The notes beneath the pieces are model-generated. The model was not told the DNA's origin. It worked only from the letters and a program-made list of their open reading frames with translations, and did no database searches. DNA of 64,000 nucleotides from Cyanobacteriota bacterium SRBZ.bins.94.201705 (GTDB lineage Bacteria > Cyanobacteriota > Cyanobacteriia > Cyanobacteriales > Cyanobacteriaceae), in NCBI GenBank assembly GCA_030549855.1, contig JAUQQP010000031.1, positions 1-64,000 on the forward strand, in the 5' to 3' direction. Below, piece after piece: positions 47,477-57,307 of the stretch. The stretch's first letter is position 1, and every line of letters starts with the position of its first letter. Both the position numbers and the translations under genes were made by a program.

Positions 47477-48024
47477 AGGGTTATTCCCTCTTTTTCCAAG
47501 AATTCACGCAGTTTCTTCCTGGCTTTAAAAAGTCTAGATTTGACTGTCCCCACGGGGATGGACAGAATCTGTGCTATTTCCTTTTGGGGTAAATCCTCCA
47601 AGTCATGTAGGATAATAACAGCACGATGTTCTAAACTTAATTGTTGTAGTCCCTTTGCCACCAACTCTTCATAGTGCAGGAGAAGAAGGGGATTGTCCAA
47701 TTCCTTTTCCCTGTTTTCCACCTGATGCCGTTGTTTTTGCCGACGGATATTTTCATCACAAGCCACATTCCAACAGATTCGATATAACCAGGTGGAGAAG
47801 TATTGGGGATTGCGCAATTGGTGGATGGACTTCCACACCCTTAGAAAAACCTCCTGTTGTAAGTCATCTAAAAATTCACTGCCACATAGCCTGTATAGGA
47901 TACTCCTCACTTGCTGGTGATACCGTTGATACAAGAGACGGAAAGACTGTTTATCCCCCTGTTGGCATTTTCTTACCAACTGGATACAGTCAGTTTCAAA
48001 AACAGCATCCGTCAAAACATTCAT
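47473..48024 (-). CDS. ECF-family RNA polymerase sigma factor
   Basis: Region 2 (DLQQEVFLRVWKSIHQLRNP, FSTWLYRICWNVACDE) and region 4 (LEHRAVIILHDLEDLPQKEI, VGTVKSRLFKARKKLREFL) are complete, with no region 3, as in RpoE-like group IV factors. I infer envelope-stress control from the coupled membrane protein and the LTXXQ protein downstream. It may correspond to cyanobacterial SigG, but I do not assign the symbol. Divergent from zwf across about 130 bp. Confidence 0.92.
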   Translation of the reverse strand: MNVLTDAVFETDCIQLVRKCQQGDKQSFRLLYQRYHQQVRSILYRLCGSEFLDDLQQEVFLRVWKSIHQLRNPQYFSTWLYRICWNVACDENIRRQKQRHQVENREKELDNPLLLLHYEELVAKGLQQLSLEHRAVIILHDLEDLPQKEIAQILSIPVGTVKSRLFKARKKLREFLEKEGITL

Positions 48025-48156
48025 TACCTCTAGGGTTTGGTGTTTCTGACTGTTTAGACTGGACGGGGGGATAAAAGGTTCAGGGGAAGCTCTTTACAAA
48101 AGTTAACAGAACGCTTCTGGAAAAGAGTAACTACAATGAAAGTGAATACCTAACAA

Positions 48157-49695
48157 ATGGCTGAGATGCTGACATTACCAGAGAATCCCCTGAGGGTGGG
48201 ATTAAACCAGGCAAAAATCCCTGAGCCTTTGATACTAGTGATTTTTGGCGCAACTGGCGATCTCACCCAGCGGAAACTGGTGCCCGCCTTGTATCAATTG
48301 AAAAAGGAGAGGAAATTACCCCCAGAAATGACTATTGTAGGGGTGGCCAGACGCCCCTGGACTGACGAGACATTCCGGGAGAAGATGCGTCAGGGGGTAG
48401 AAGAGTTTGGGGAAGGGATAGACAAGGAGGAGTTGTGGCAGTCTTTCGCCCAGGGGTTGTATTATTGTCAGGGCAATATAGATGAAGGGGAAAGCTATGA
48501 GAAACTAAAAACCTTCTTGGCAGAATTGGATGAGAAAAGGGGCACCAGAGGCAATCGTGTTTTCTACCTGGCTGTTTCCCCCGAGTTTTTCCCCTCTGCT
48601 ATTAAACAGCTGGGCGCGGCACAAATGCTGTCTAACCCCCTAAAACACCGTCTAGTCATCGAGAAGCCCTTTGGCAAAGATTTGAGTAGTGCCCAAGCCC
48701 TCAATAAAATCGTCCAGAGTGTCTGCAAAGAGGAACAAGTATATCGTATTGACCACTATCTGGGCAAGGAGACAGTACAAAATCTCCTGGTTTTCCGTTT
48801 TGCTAATGCTATCTTTGAGCCTCTGTGGAATCGCAACTATATTGACAATGTACAGATTACTGTGGCGGAGACGGTGGGGGTGGAGGACAGGGCAGGCTAT
48901 TACGAAACCGCCGGCGCCCTAAGAGACATGGTGCAAAATCATCTGTTGCAACTGCTTACCCTAACCGCCATGGAGCCTCCGGTGGGCATGAGTGCGGACA
49001 GTATTCGCAACGAAAAGGTGAAAGTGCTACAGGCTACCCACCTGGCGGACCTAAAAAATTTGGAGTATAGCGCAGTGCGAGGACAATACAAAGCAGGATG
49101 GATAAAGGGAAAACCAGTGCCAGGGTATCGGGAGGAAAAAGGGGTGAATCCCTTCTCTACTACCCCCACCTTTGTGGCTTTGAAACTGATGATAGATAAC
49201 TGGCGTTGGCGGGGTGTGCCTTTCTACCTACGCACTGGCAAAAGACTGCCCAAAAAAGTCACGGAAATCGCTATCCAATTTAAGGATGTCCCCCTTTCTA
49301 TCTTCCCCTCGGCTGCACAACAAACCAACCCTAATGTACTGGTGTTAAGAATCCAACCCAATGAGGGCATCTCCCTCCGCTTTGAGGCCAAAATGTTGGG
49401 CAGCGAGTTGCGCACCCGCACTGTGGAAATGGACTTTAGCTACGGGGCTTCCTTTGGCATGGCAACTCAAGATGCCTATCACCGTCTTCTGTTAGACTGC
49501 ATGTTGGGCGATCAAACCCTCTTTACCCGTGCTGACGAGGTAGAAGAAGCCTGGCGAGTAGTACAACCGGTTTTGGTAGCCTGGGATGCCCCTGTTCCCC
49601 CTGAATCTATCCCCCTCTACGAAGCCGGCACCTGGCAGCCTTTAGAAGCCGAACTGTTAATTGAACGAGACGGACGTCGTTGGCGACGATTATAA
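48157..49695 (+). CDS. zwf: Glucose-6-phosphate 1-dehydrogenase
   Basis: It carries out the first step of the oxidative pentose phosphate pathway, giving NADPH in the dark. The coenzyme loop [20 protein letters not shown], the active site [14 protein letters not shown] and [11 protein letters not shown] are intact at 512 residues. It is followed by opcA 29 bp downstream, the normal cyanobacterial arrangement, because OpcA is needed for full G6PDH activity and redox control. Confidence 0.97.
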   Translation: MAEMLTLPENPLRVGLNQAKIPEPLILVIFGATGDLTQRKLVPALYQLKKERKLPPEMTIVGVARRPWTDETFREKMRQGVEEFGEGIDKEELWQSFAQGLYYCQGNIDEGESYEKLKTFLAELDEKRGTRGNRVFYLAVSPEFFPSAIKQLGAAQMLSNPLKHRLVIEKPFGKDLSSAQALNKIVQSVCKEEQVYRIDHYLGKETVQNLLVFRFANAIFEPLWNRNYIDNVQITVAETVGVEDRAGYYETAGALRDMVQNHLLQLLTLTAMEPPVGMSADSIRNEKVKVLQATHLADLKNLEYSAVRGQYKAGWIKGKPVPGYREEKGVNPFSTTPTFVALKLMIDNWRWRGVPFYLRTGKRLPKKVTEIAIQFKDVPLSIFPSAAQQTNPNVLVLRIQPNEGISLRFEAKMLGSELRTRTVEMDFSYGASFGMATQDAYHRLLLDCMLGDQTLFTRADEVEEAWRVVQPVLVAWDAPVPPESIPLYEAGTWQPLEAELLIERDGRRWRRL

Positions 49696-49724
49696 CATTC
49701 CCTTTCCCAGACGAGGTGAGAATT

Positions 49725-51083
49725 ATGGTTGTAAATATCGGAAACACAGAAATAAATACAACGCCAATGGTAGCGTTACAGCCTCCAAAAGACGTAGACT
49801 TGGAAGCTATTGAAGAGGAGCTACGGCGAATATGGCAAACCCACAGCAGTACCAAAGATGGCTTGGCGGCATCTCGCGCCTCCAGCTTCACCCTCTTGAT
49901 TTATGAGCCTGAGCCCACTCAGCTTCTCTTGGCCGCCCTGGGCTTTTACAGTGGCCCCATTGACGGCATCAAGGGCCCAAGGACCATCTCCGCCATCAAA
50001 GCCGCACAAAAGGCCTATGGCTTGCCGGTTACCGGGGCTGCTAATTCTGAGTTACTGGAAAGGCTACAAAGAGAATACGAGACCTCTGTAAAGGCGGGCA
50101 AAATTAAAGAAACCTACTCTCCCGACTCCAGTGGGGCTGGGATTGCCGATGCTATTGCCGCTACTAACCCCTGTCGCATTATCACCCTTTGTCCCTCTCT
50201 GGGGGAAGATGAGGGGGTTAAAGCCCAAGTCTCTGCCTATTGCCCCGTCACCAAAAAAACTTCTGGTAATCTGATATGCTGTGAATATATTACCCTCATT
50301 GGCACCTCTGACGCCCTGGAAAGAATAGGAGGGGTTATCACCGAGTTGATGATTCCGGAATTGCCCAAATACGTCTGGTGGAAGGCCAGCCTTGACCAGG
50401 ACTACCCCCTCTTTCAAAGACTGATGAAAGTGTGCGATCGTCTTATTGTGGACTCTAGTATTTTCCCCCAACCGGAAAAGGAATTGTTGGCAGTGGCAAA
50501 ACTCATAGAAGACAATGTACCAGTGGCTGACTTGAACTGGCATCGTCTGGCACCATGGTTGGAACTTACCGCTGAAGCCTTTGATCCTCCAGAAAGACGC
50601 CAAGCTGTCTGGGAAGTGGACTTTGTCACTATTGACTATGAAAAGGGCAACCCCTCCCAGGCTTTTATGTTTCTCGGATGGCTAGCAAGTCGTCTCCACT
50701 GGCAACCCTGTAGCTGTGAAAGGGAAGAGGGAGACTATTACCTCCATAAAATCACTCTTCAAACCCCTGAGGGGAAGACCATTTCTGCAGAATTGGCCGG
50801 CACCCCCGTCGGCAACCCTGGTAAGGTTTTGGGAGACTTGATCGGCCTTAAACTCTCCTCCAGCAACCAGCAAGCTGACTGTTGTACCGTCTTGTGTTCA
50901 GAAACTACCGGTTGTATGCGCATGGAGGCTGGCGGTGGCGCCCAATCCTGTCGCGTCCAACAGGTTACCTCCCTGGCAGACCAGGAACCTGAAATCCTCT
51001 TGAGTCAAGAATTACAGCGTTGGGGATTGGACGGTCTTTACCTGGAGACCATGACCGTCACTAAACAGTTACTACAGCTGTAA
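49725..51083 (+). CDS. opcA: Glucose-6-phosphate dehydrogenase assembly protein OpcA
   Basis: A 452-residue OpcA: the start region ALQPPKDVDLEAIEEELRRI, central NPCRIITLCP and the C-terminal domain (WEVDFVTIDYEKGNP, SQAFMFLGWLASRLHWQP) match the family. Residues about 62-115 (LLAALGFYSGPIDGIKGPRT, AAQKAYGLPVTGAANSELLE) form a peptidoglycan-binding-type repeat that I recall in cyanobacterial OpcA proteins. There is no signal peptide, so it acts in the cytosol. ATG 49725 follows GAGGTGAG. Co-transcription with zwf is likely. Confidence 0.94.
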   Translation: MVVNIGNTEINTTPMVALQPPKDVDLEAIEEELRRIWQTHSSTKDGLAASRASSFTLLIYEPEPTQLLLAALGFYSGPIDGIKGPRTISAIKAAQKAYGLPVTGAANSELLERLQREYETSVKAGKIKETYSPDSSGAGIADAIAATNPCRIITLCPSLGEDEGVKAQVSAYCPVTKKTSGNLICCEYITLIGTSDALERIGGVITELMIPELPKYVWWKASLDQDYPLFQRLMKVCDRLIVDSSIFPQPEKELLAVAKLIEDNVPVADLNWHRLAPWLELTAEAFDPPERRQAVWEVDFVTIDYEKGNPSQAFMFLGWLASRLHWQPCSCEREEGDYYLHKITLQTPEGKTISAELAGTPVGNPGKVLGDLIGLKLSSSNQQADCCTVLCSETTGCMRMEAGGGAQSCRVQQVTSLADQEPEILLSQELQRWGLDGLYLETMTVTKQLLQL

Positions 51084-51110
51084 TTATCAGTTTCTGCCCA
51101 CCAAACCCCC

Positions 51111-51139
51111 TTGCAAAATAAACCAATAGGGGCTATAAT
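51111..51139 (+). promoter_or_regulatory. Sigma-70-type promoter of the tRNA gene
   Basis: TTGCAA at 51111-51116 and TATAAT at 51134-51139 are spaced 17 bp apart, close to consensus. The predicted start is about 10 bp before the mature tRNA 5' end. Confidence 0.8.
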
Positions 51140-51155
51140 AAGGGAATGTGACTGA

Positions 51156-51227
51156 GGCTTGGTAGCTCAGCGGTAGAGCAAGGGACTCATAAGCCCAAGG
51201 TCGACAGTTCGAATCTGTCCCAAGCCA
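51156..51227 (+). tRNA. tRNA with CAT anticodon, probably elongator tRNA-Met
   Basis: The cloverleaf is clear: acceptor GGCTTGG / CCAAGCC, D arm GCTC-AGCGGTA-GAGC, anticodon loop CTCATAA, T arm GACAG-TTCGAAT-CTGTC. The paired 1-72 position argues against an initiator; tRNA-Ile2 (lysidine-modified CAT) cannot be excluded. The anticodon stem has only the GGG/CCC core clearly paired, with an A31-G39 mismatch. CCA is not encoded. Confidence 0.93.
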
Positions 51228-51245
51228 TCTTTTGGCCCTTTGTAT

Positions 51246-52397
51246 TCATTGTTTCGCCAGGAGTTCGGCACTACGGCAACCCACGGCTTCCCCCAGGTGG
51301 TTGAAACCGTTTTCTCGTACTTTCTGACTCAAACCCCCTAAAATGCTGGGCACCACCCATGGCCCCTGGTAAACCCAGCCGGTGTAGAATTGTACCAGGG
51401 TTGCCCCGGCAGTGATTTTCTCCCAGGCAGAGGAGGCATCGAATATACCCCCTACTCCCACAATGGGTATTTCCCCCCCAGTCTCCTGGTAGATATAGGC
51501 AATTATCTCCGTTGAGCGTTTTTGCAAGGGTAAACCACTAATGCCTCCCGCCTCTTCCTCAATGGGTTTGCCAGTGGCAGGTAGAATCCTCGTCTTTAAA
51601 CCTTCCCTACTGGTGGTGGTGTTGGTGGCAACTATTCCCGCCAATTGGTGTTTCCTGGCAACCTTTATAACCTCTCTAATGGCCTGTTTGTCTAAATCTG
51701 GTGCTATCTTCACTAAAATCGGCTTTTCTCCCCTGTTTTCTTCTTGTAATGCCCCTAAAATGGATTCTAACTCCTCCCCTCTTTGTAATTCCCGTAATCC
51801 AGGAGTATTGGGGGAGCTTACATTCACCACAAAATAATCCGCCCAGGGTTTTAGTAAGCGAAAACTGGCAAGAATGTCCTCCTTGGCTTCCCTGTTGGGG
51901 GTGATTTTAGATTTGCACAGGTTTATGCCAATGGGAATTCGTCTTTCCTTTTCCCTCCAGGTTTCTTGTAATCTAGAGGCAATGGCAGCCGCACCATCAT
52001 TATTGGCACCCATCCTGTTTAACAAAGCCTTATCCTTGGGCAGCCTAAACATCCTCGGGGGGGGGTTACCCGGTTGAATGTGAAAAGTTACTGCGCCTAA
52101 TTCCGCAAAGCCAAAACCAAAACTCTTCCACATCCCCGCCGCCTGGGCATTCTTGTCAAAACCTGGTGCCAATCCCAGGGGATTTGGGAAGTCTAACCCC
52201 CATAGTCTCTGACGCAATAGGGGGTAATCTCCACAAAAATTGTTTTCTAATTCCCCTATCAGCCATTTCGCCCAATATTTATCTCTCTGCTTCCAAATCC
52301 TCTCCAATATCTTTATTACACTATTGTGTGCCCCCTCAGGATTCCCCTGTAAGGCGGCAAAAAAAATCGGATAAAATGGTCTTAGAAGCTCTAACAT
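51246..52397 (-). CDS. pyrD: Dihydroorotate dehydrogenase, class 2 (quinone-dependent)
   Basis: This FMN enzyme oxidises dihydroorotate in pyrimidine synthesis using a membrane quinone. The class 2 N-terminal helical extension ([20 protein letters not shown]), [19 protein letters not shown], the catalytic-serine segment [16 protein letters not shown] and the FMN region [19 protein letters not shown] are intact. This is the genuine DHODH, in contrast to the DHODH-like gene behind nifJ. It is convergent with the tRNA gene across 18 bp. Confidence 0.96.
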   Translation of the reverse strand: MLELLRPFYPIFFAALQGNPEGAHNSVIKILERIWKQRDKYWAKWLIGELENNFCGDYPLLRQRLWGLDFPNPLGLAPGFDKNAQAAGMWKSFGFGFAELGAVTFHIQPGNPPPRMFRLPKDKALLNRMGANNDGAAAIASRLQETWREKERRIPIGINLCKSKITPNREAKEDILASFRLLKPWADYFVVNVSSPNTPGLRELQRGEELESILGALQEENRGEKPILVKIAPDLDKQAIREVIKVARKHQLAGIVATNTTTSREGLKTRILPATGKPIEEEAGGISGLPLQKRSTEIIAYIYQETGGEIPIVGVGGIFDASSAWEKITAGATLVQFYTGWVYQGPWVVPSILGGLSQKVRENGFNHLGEAVGCRSAELLAKQ

Positions 52398-52617
52398 GTT
52401 TCCCGTTTTTCTCCAGTCAAAAAACTTAAATAAACTTCAAGAAAAGACCTCCTAGTATTTAGTTTTGTTAAGGAAAAGTTAAGAAAATCTAAAAAAGAAA
52501 AAAGGGAAAAAAGAGTGGGGAAACTAGAGTTGCCTGTTTTTTAGCCAAAAAATCCTTGATCCCCGGTGGGTAATAATAGAGGAAGAAGAAAAAGTTGAGG
52601 GGGTTTTCTCTGTAAAA

Positions 52618-52896
52618 ATGAGTGCCAGTAACGGTTGTCAGCTGCGTTGTCGTCATTGTCGCTTTTACTCGCCACAGGGAAGAAGGGGGGGGATATGTTC
52701 CCAACTGGGGGCAATGGTAAAGGCAGACTGGAATTCCTGTTATTTTGCCTCTCCAGCCTTTGAACAACAGGAAAGGAAAATTTCCCATCTAGTCCTATTG
52801 GAAAAATCTTTCTCTCTGGGGTGTGTTACCCCGGCAGTACAATGGTCCCTGGAAACCCACAAGACAGTGTCCAGTGAAAGACAAAATACCGGATAA
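52618..52896 (+). CDS. Small Cys-rich conserved protein
   Basis: The 92 residues include five cysteines in the first half: CQLRCRHCRFYSPQGRRGG, ICSQLG and WNSCYFASPAF. This resembles a short cyanobacterial conserved family with the pattern CxxCRFYxPxGRRGGxC, perhaps a zinc or Fe-S site. The C-terminal 40 residues look unconserved. No strong ribosome site precedes the ATG. No neighbour suggests a role; it sits between divergent pyrD and convergent menB. Confidence 0.7.
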   Translation: MSASNGCQLRCRHCRFYSPQGRRGGICSQLGAMVKADWNSCYFASPAFEQQERKISHLVLLEKSFSLGCVTPAVQWSLETHKTVSSERQNTG

Positions 52897-52969
52897 TTTT
52901 CACTAAAATATATACCCAGTTTATCATTTTATAAAACAGTTTTAAAAAGGGGCTGGAAAAAAAATGAAA

Positions 52970-53803
52970 TTAGGGCAACCAGGGATAGTTGCGAAAATTG
53001 GGGGGACGTTTTTCCAAAAAGGCCTGTTTCCCTTCATTACCCTCCTCCGTCATATAGTACAGAAGGGTCGCATTGCCCGCTAACTCCTGTAAACCCACCT
53101 GTCCGTCACAGTCGGCATTGAAGGCGGCCTTGAGACAACGAATGGCAATGGGGCTTTTCTCTAAAATCTCCTTGGCCCACTTGATGCCCTCCTCCTCTAA
53201 CTGCTCTACCGGCACCACCGCATTCACCAGCCCCATTTCTAGCGCCTGCTGGGCGTTGTATTGACGACACAAATACCATATCTCCCGGGCCTTTTTCTGT
53301 CCTACAATCCGCGCTAGATAGCTGGCACCAAAACCCCCGTCAAAACTGCCTACCTTTGGCCCCGTTTGCCCAAAAATGGCATTGTCTGCCGCAATGGTCA
53401 AGTCACAAATCACGTGTAATACATGCCCCCCCCCAATAGCATACCCCCCCACCACCACACTCACCACCTTGGGTATACTCCGTATTAATCTTTGTAAGTC
53501 TAAGACATTCAAACGAGGTACCCCCTCTTCGTCTAAATAACCCCCCTTGCCCCGGACAGATTGGTCTCCCCCAGCACAAAAAGCATATTTCCCATCCGTA
53601 TGAGGGCCAGCCCCAGTAAACAAAATTACCCCTATCTTCTGATCCTCCCTGGCATCACAAAAGGCATCATATAACTCTACTATGGTCTTGGGCCTAAATG
53701 CATTACGCTTGTGTGGCCTGTTTATTACTATCTTGGCAATCCCTTCCCATTTGTAATACAATATATCCTCGTAGTCCTTAACCTTCTGCCAATCTACAGT
53801 CAT
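52970..53803 (-). CDS. menB: 1,4-dihydroxy-2-naphthoyl-CoA synthase
   Basis: A crotonase-fold enzyme closing the second ring in phylloquinone/menaquinone synthesis. The start [69 protein letters not shown] and [20 protein letters not shown] are diagnostic. ATG 53803 follows GAGGGAG, so the six-codon upstream extension is not used. A promoter is visible at 53838-53866. Confidence 0.97.
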   Translation of the reverse strand: MTVDWQKVKDYEDILYYKWEGIAKIVINRPHKRNAFRPKTIVELYDAFCDAREDQKIGVILFTGAGPHTDGKYAFCAGGDQSVRGKGGYLDEEGVPRLNVLDLQRLIRSIPKVVSVVVGGYAIGGGHVLHVICDLTIAADNAIFGQTGPKVGSFDGGFGASYLARIVGQKKAREIWYLCRQYNAQQALEMGLVNAVVPVEQLEEEGIKWAKEILEKSPIAIRCLKAAFNADCDGQVGLQELAGNATLLYYMTEEGNEGKQAFLEKRPPNFRNYPWLP

Positions 53804-53837
53804 GCAACTCCCTCTTCTCATTAATACCCATTGCCCA

Positions 53838-53866
53838 ATTATACTCTTAAGGGTTATGATTGTCTT
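53838..53866 (-). promoter_or_regulatory. Sigma-70-type promoter of menB
   Basis: On the minus strand AAGACA (53861-53866) and TATAAT (53838-53843) are 17 bp apart. The predicted start lies about 28 nt before the menB ATG. The region also separates menB from divergent cobA. Confidence 0.6.
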
Positions 53867-53937
53867 TTCTGGCTACAATTAAATTTTACAAATCGGTCTT
53901 GACAAAATAGAGAAAATAGTGTAGGGAACTAGAAACT

Positions 53938-54708
53938 ATGAGCAGTGGGCAAGCGGTGGGAAAGGTATACCTAGTAGGGGCAGGACCAGGAGACCCAGGC
54001 CTGTTGACCGTTAGGGGAAAAAGTCTATTGGAAATGGCAGATGTGGTCATATATGACGCCTTGGTAAGTGCCGAAATATTGGCTTTGATTAACCCTAAGG
54101 CGGAGAAAATCAACGCGGGTAAGAGAAGGGGGAGACACTCGCTGTTACAGGCAGAAATAAACCAACTTTTGGTGGAAAAGGCCCATCAATACGCTATAGT
54201 AGTACGGTTAAAAGGGGGAGATCCCTTCGTCTTCGGCAGAGGGGGAGAAGAAATGGCTGACCTGGTGGCCGCCGGTATCCCCGTAGAAGTAGTGCCCGGA
54301 GTCACCTCTGGCATCGCCGCTCCTGCTTATGTGGGTATACCTGTAACTCACCGCGACTATAGCTCCTCCGTAACCTTTGTCACCGGCCACGAGGCGGCTG
54401 GAAAATACCGTCCCCTTGTCAATTGGCCCGCCTTGGCTCAAGGGTCAGAAACACTTGTAATCTATATGGGACTACATAACCTGCCCCAGATTATCGCCCA
54501 ACTGAAAGAAGGAGGATTGAAGGGAGATACAGAAATTGCCCTCATCCGCTGGGGTACTACCCCTCAACAGGAAGAGTTATACGGCTGTCTGGATGATATT
54601 GTCCAAAAGGTACATGATACTGGCTTCTCCGCACCGGCTGTGGCTATAATTGGCCCAGTGGTTTCCCTGCGACACCGCTTAACCCCTACCCGCCCAATGG
54701 TATATTAG
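53938..54708 (+). CDS. cobA: Uroporphyrinogen-III C-methyltransferase
   Basis: An SAM-dependent enzyme making precorrin-2, the branch point to siroheme and cobalamin. GKVYLVGAGPGDPGLLTVRG, VVIYDALVSAEIL, VRLKGGDPFVFGRGGEEM and VVPGVTSGIAAPAYVGIPVT match SUMT proteins. At 256 residues it is a stand-alone methyltransferase, without the CysG dehydrogenase domain. A TTGACA at 53899 could be its -35. No B12 riboswitch is apparent upstream. Confidence 0.95.
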   Translation: MSSGQAVGKVYLVGAGPGDPGLLTVRGKSLLEMADVVIYDALVSAEILALINPKAEKINAGKRRGRHSLLQAEINQLLVEKAHQYAIVVRLKGGDPFVFGRGGEEMADLVAAGIPVEVVPGVTSGIAAPAYVGIPVTHRDYSSSVTFVTGHEAAGKYRPLVNWPALAQGSETLVIYMGLHNLPQIIAQLKEGGLKGDTEIALIRWGTTPQQEELYGCLDDIVQKVHDTGFSAPAVAIIGPVVSLRHRLTPTRPMVY

Positions 54709-54743
54709 TTCCCAAATACCCTAACCATTGAGGTGAAAAAACT

Positions 54744-55304
54744 ATGGCTGTTACCCCCTCTAATATGCCACCCCTGGGTATTAAGGCACCAGACTTCTCC
54801 CTCCCAGATACCGTCTCCGGTAAAATGGTTTCCCTTTCCGACTTCCGCGGCTGTAAGGGTTTGTTGGTAATGTTCATCTGCAAACACTGTCCCTTTGTCA
54901 AGCATGTCCAAGAAGAATTGGCCAGAATAGGTCGAGACTATGCCGGCAAGAATCTCGGTATTGTGGCTATCAGCAGCAACGATGTCAGTCAGTATCCCGA
55001 AGACTCCCCAGAAAACCTGAAACAGATGGCGGAAAGTCTTGGTTTTAACTTCCCCCTTTGTTATGACGAAACCCAAGAAGTGGCAAAAGCCTTCCAAGCA
55101 GCTTGTACCCCCGATTTCTTCCTGTTTGACGAGAATTTCTCCCTAGTCTACCGCGGACAACTGGATGATAGCCGCCCCAGCCTCGACATCCCCGTCACCG
55201 GCAAAGACTTACGGGAAGCTATTGATGCCCTTTTGGCTGGCAAACCTATTAACCCTAACCAAAAACCTAGTATAGGCTGTAATATCAAATGGAAACAGAC
55301 TTAA
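54744..55304 (+). CDS. AhpC/TSA-type thioredoxin-family protein
   Basis: A redoxin fold of 186 residues (GIKAPDFSLPDTVSGKMVSL) with the active site in MFICKHCPFVKHVQEELA, a CxxC of the CKHC type, and TPDFFLFDENFSLVYRGQLD further on. Homologues are thiol:disulfide or peroxide-handling proteins of unclear substrate. No signal peptide, so cytosolic. The ATG follows GAGGTGAAAAA. It lies 35 bp after cobA and is possibly co-transcribed with it. Confidence 0.88.
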   Translation: MAVTPSNMPPLGIKAPDFSLPDTVSGKMVSLSDFRGCKGLLVMFICKHCPFVKHVQEELARIGRDYAGKNLGIVAISSNDVSQYPEDSPENLKQMAESLGFNFPLCYDETQEVAKAFQAACTPDFFLFDENFSLVYRGQLDDSRPSLDIPVTGKDLREAIDALLAGKPINPNQKPSIGCNIKWKQT

Positions 55305-55427
55305 AATCTCCCCGGCATTGTCTGTGAAAACAGTTTAAGAATTATGTCCTGCCCTGGTCTTGACCCCACCGGCAGTGATTAAATGGGTAAACAAGGATAA
55401 CTACAAGAAACCCCCCTGTGTCTATCT

Positions 55428-56711
55428 ATGTCCTCACTGCTGGCAGATGCCCATCGACGTTTACAAGAGGCGCTAAAATACGTCTCTATCTCCGAAGACG
55501 CTATCGAACGTCTGAAATACCCTAAAATCAGTCTCACCGTGTCTATCCCCGTGAGGATGGACGATGGTAGCCTCAAAGTGTTCCAAGGATACCGCGTTCG
55601 CTACGACGATACCAGGGGGCCTGGTAAGGGAGGAATACGCTTTCATCCAAATGTAACCCTAGATGAGGTGCAGTCTTTGGCCTTCTGGATGACTTTTAAA
55701 TGTGCCCTCTTAAATCTCCCCTTCGGTGGGGCAAAAGGAGGTATCACTGTTAACCCTAAAGAATTGTCTAAAGCAGAATTGGAACGTCTCAGCCGAGGCT
55801 ATATTGAGGCTATTGCTGATTTTATCGGCCCAGATAAGGATATACCAGCACCAGACGTCTATACCAACGAGATAATCATGGGATGGATGATGGACCAGTA
55901 TAACACCATCCGTCGTTGTATCTGTCCCGCAGTCATCACCGGCAAGCCTCTTAGCATGGGTGGTAGCAAGGGAAGAGACACCGCTACCGCTATGGGGGCA
56001 TTCTATGTCATCAGTCATATCCTCCCCCGCTTCGGTAAAACCCCTCCACAAACCACCGTTGCTGTACAAGGGTTTGGTAACGCCGGCAGTGAAATAGCTG
56101 AACTTTTGGGCAAAGCTGGCTATAAAGTAGTAGCCGTCAGCGACTCCCGTGGTGGTATCTATTCTCCCCATGGCCTAGACATCCCTAGTATCCGTGAGTA
56201 CAAACGTAAGCATATGTCTCTCAAGGGGGTCTATTGCCAGGAAAGTGTCTGTAGCATTGTAGAACATGAAGTGATTACGAACGAGGAGTTGCTAACCCTG
56301 GATGTGGATGTTTTAATCCCGGCAGCCTTGGAAAAACAGATTACAGAAAAAAACGCCCCCCAAGTAAAAGCCCGTTTCATCTTTGAGGTGGCCAACGGGC
56401 CCATCACGGCAGATGCCGATACTATCCTAGAAGAAAAAGGCGTTGTTGTCTTCCCAGATATTCTCGTCAACGCCGGGGGGGTTACCGTCAGCTACTTGGA
56501 ATGGGTACAAAATCGCCTGGGCTATTATTGGAGTCTAAGTGAAGTACAAAGTCGCCTCAAAGAAAGAATTCTCGAGGAAACTAACAGAATATGGCAAATC
56601 CACCAAGAATTGGGCCTGTCTTTCCGCACCTGTGCCTACATCCACGCCCTAAGCCGCCTCAATGAGGCTATGTCGGCCCGGGGCACTAGGGAATATTATA
56701 TCTCCCAGTAG
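55428..56711 (+). CDS. gdhA: Glutamate dehydrogenase (Glu/Leu/Phe/Val family)
   Basis: The enzyme interconverts glutamate and 2-oxoglutarate + ammonium. The substrate lysines lie in [11 protein letters not shown] and [17 protein letters not shown], the catalytic Asp in [17 protein letters not shown], and the Rossmann loop is [17 protein letters not shown]. At 427 residues it belongs to the hexameric bacterial/archaeal class found in cyanobacteria, usually NADP-linked. It ends 10 bp from the convergent YbjN gene. No NtcA site was recognised upstream. Confidence 0.93.
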   Translation: MSSLLADAHRRLQEALKYVSISEDAIERLKYPKISLTVSIPVRMDDGSLKVFQGYRVRYDDTRGPGKGGIRFHPNVTLDEVQSLAFWMTFKCALLNLPFGGAKGGITVNPKELSKAELERLSRGYIEAIADFIGPDKDIPAPDVYTNEIIMGWMMDQYNTIRRCICPAVITGKPLSMGGSKGRDTATAMGAFYVISHILPRFGKTPPQTTVAVQGFGNAGSEIAELLGKAGYKVVAVSDSRGGIYSPHGLDIPSIREYKRKHMSLKGVYCQESVCSIVEHEVITNEELLTLDVDVLIPAALEKQITEKNAPQVKARFIFEVANGPITADADTILEEKGVVVFPDILVNAGGVTVSYLEWVQNRLGYYWSLSEVQSRLKERILEETNRIWQIHQELGLSFRTCAYIHALSRLNEAMSARGTREYYISQ

Positions 56712-56721
56712 CATCCCCTTC

Positions 56722-57207
56722 TCATCCGTATTGGGACTTTAATTTCTCATCATACTCATCGGCAATGGAAGCTACTAGGGTAATAGCCCGAGAAATCTCC
56801 GACGGCGACAACCCGTCCACTATTCTCTGACTTAACAACACCACCTGGTCGTTTATTATGGCAAACTTGGTCTCAAAGGTGCCACTCCCATTCATCTCCA
56901 ACAGCTGACGCATCAACTCGTTTTCCTTCTGTTTGGGAAAGGGCATTATCGCTGACCAAACTGTTAACAAATCTTCATCTTTCTCCCCGGTTAATTGAAC
57001 AAACACCTCCACACTACCATACTGGAATCGCCATAGGTGCCCGTTTTCGTTTTTCTGAAACATGGCGCTGTCATTCTCCGCCAAGGTGGCAATTACTGCC
57101 TCTATTTGTTCCTTATACCCTAAAGAGGCACCCGTTAATTCTTCGGTTTCTGTGGCTGTTGTCTCGGTGGTTTCTTGATTCACTTCCAATTCAGGATTGG
57201 TTGTCAT
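56722..57207 (-). CDS. YbjN-domain protein
   Basis: A 161-residue acidic protein: a disordered Thr/Glu-rich N-terminus followed by a type III secretion chaperone-like YbjN fold (WRFQYGSVEVFVQLTGEKDE, FETKFAIINDQVVLLSQRIV, LSPSEISRAITLVASIADEY). Members are predicted chaperones or sensors; the function here is unknown. It follows htpG on the same strand across about 100 bp, which may be meaningful because both are chaperone-related. Confidence 0.85.
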   Translation of the reverse strand: MTTNPELEVNQETTETTATETEELTGASLGYKEQIEAVIATLAENDSAMFQKNENGHLWRFQYGSVEVFVQLTGEKDEDLLTVWSAIMPFPKQKENELMRQLLEMNGSGTFETKFAIINDQVVLLSQRIVDGLSPSEISRAITLVASIADEYDEKLKSQYG

Positions 57208-57307
57208 ATTCTACCTCCTGGTATTCTCTTTTGCTCCATGACAATACCTTCATGATAGGACATTTAATTGCTACCACACCAAAGGGGGAAACCCCCCCAT
57301 GGCTGAA

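Noticed and set aside
50064-50603. 179-residue minus-strand ORF
   Set aside because: Antisense shadow of opcA, which carries the family motifs.
53804-53937. Possible B12 riboswitch before cobA
   Set aside because: The spacer is too short and no conserved B12-box-like sequence or long folded leader is visible.
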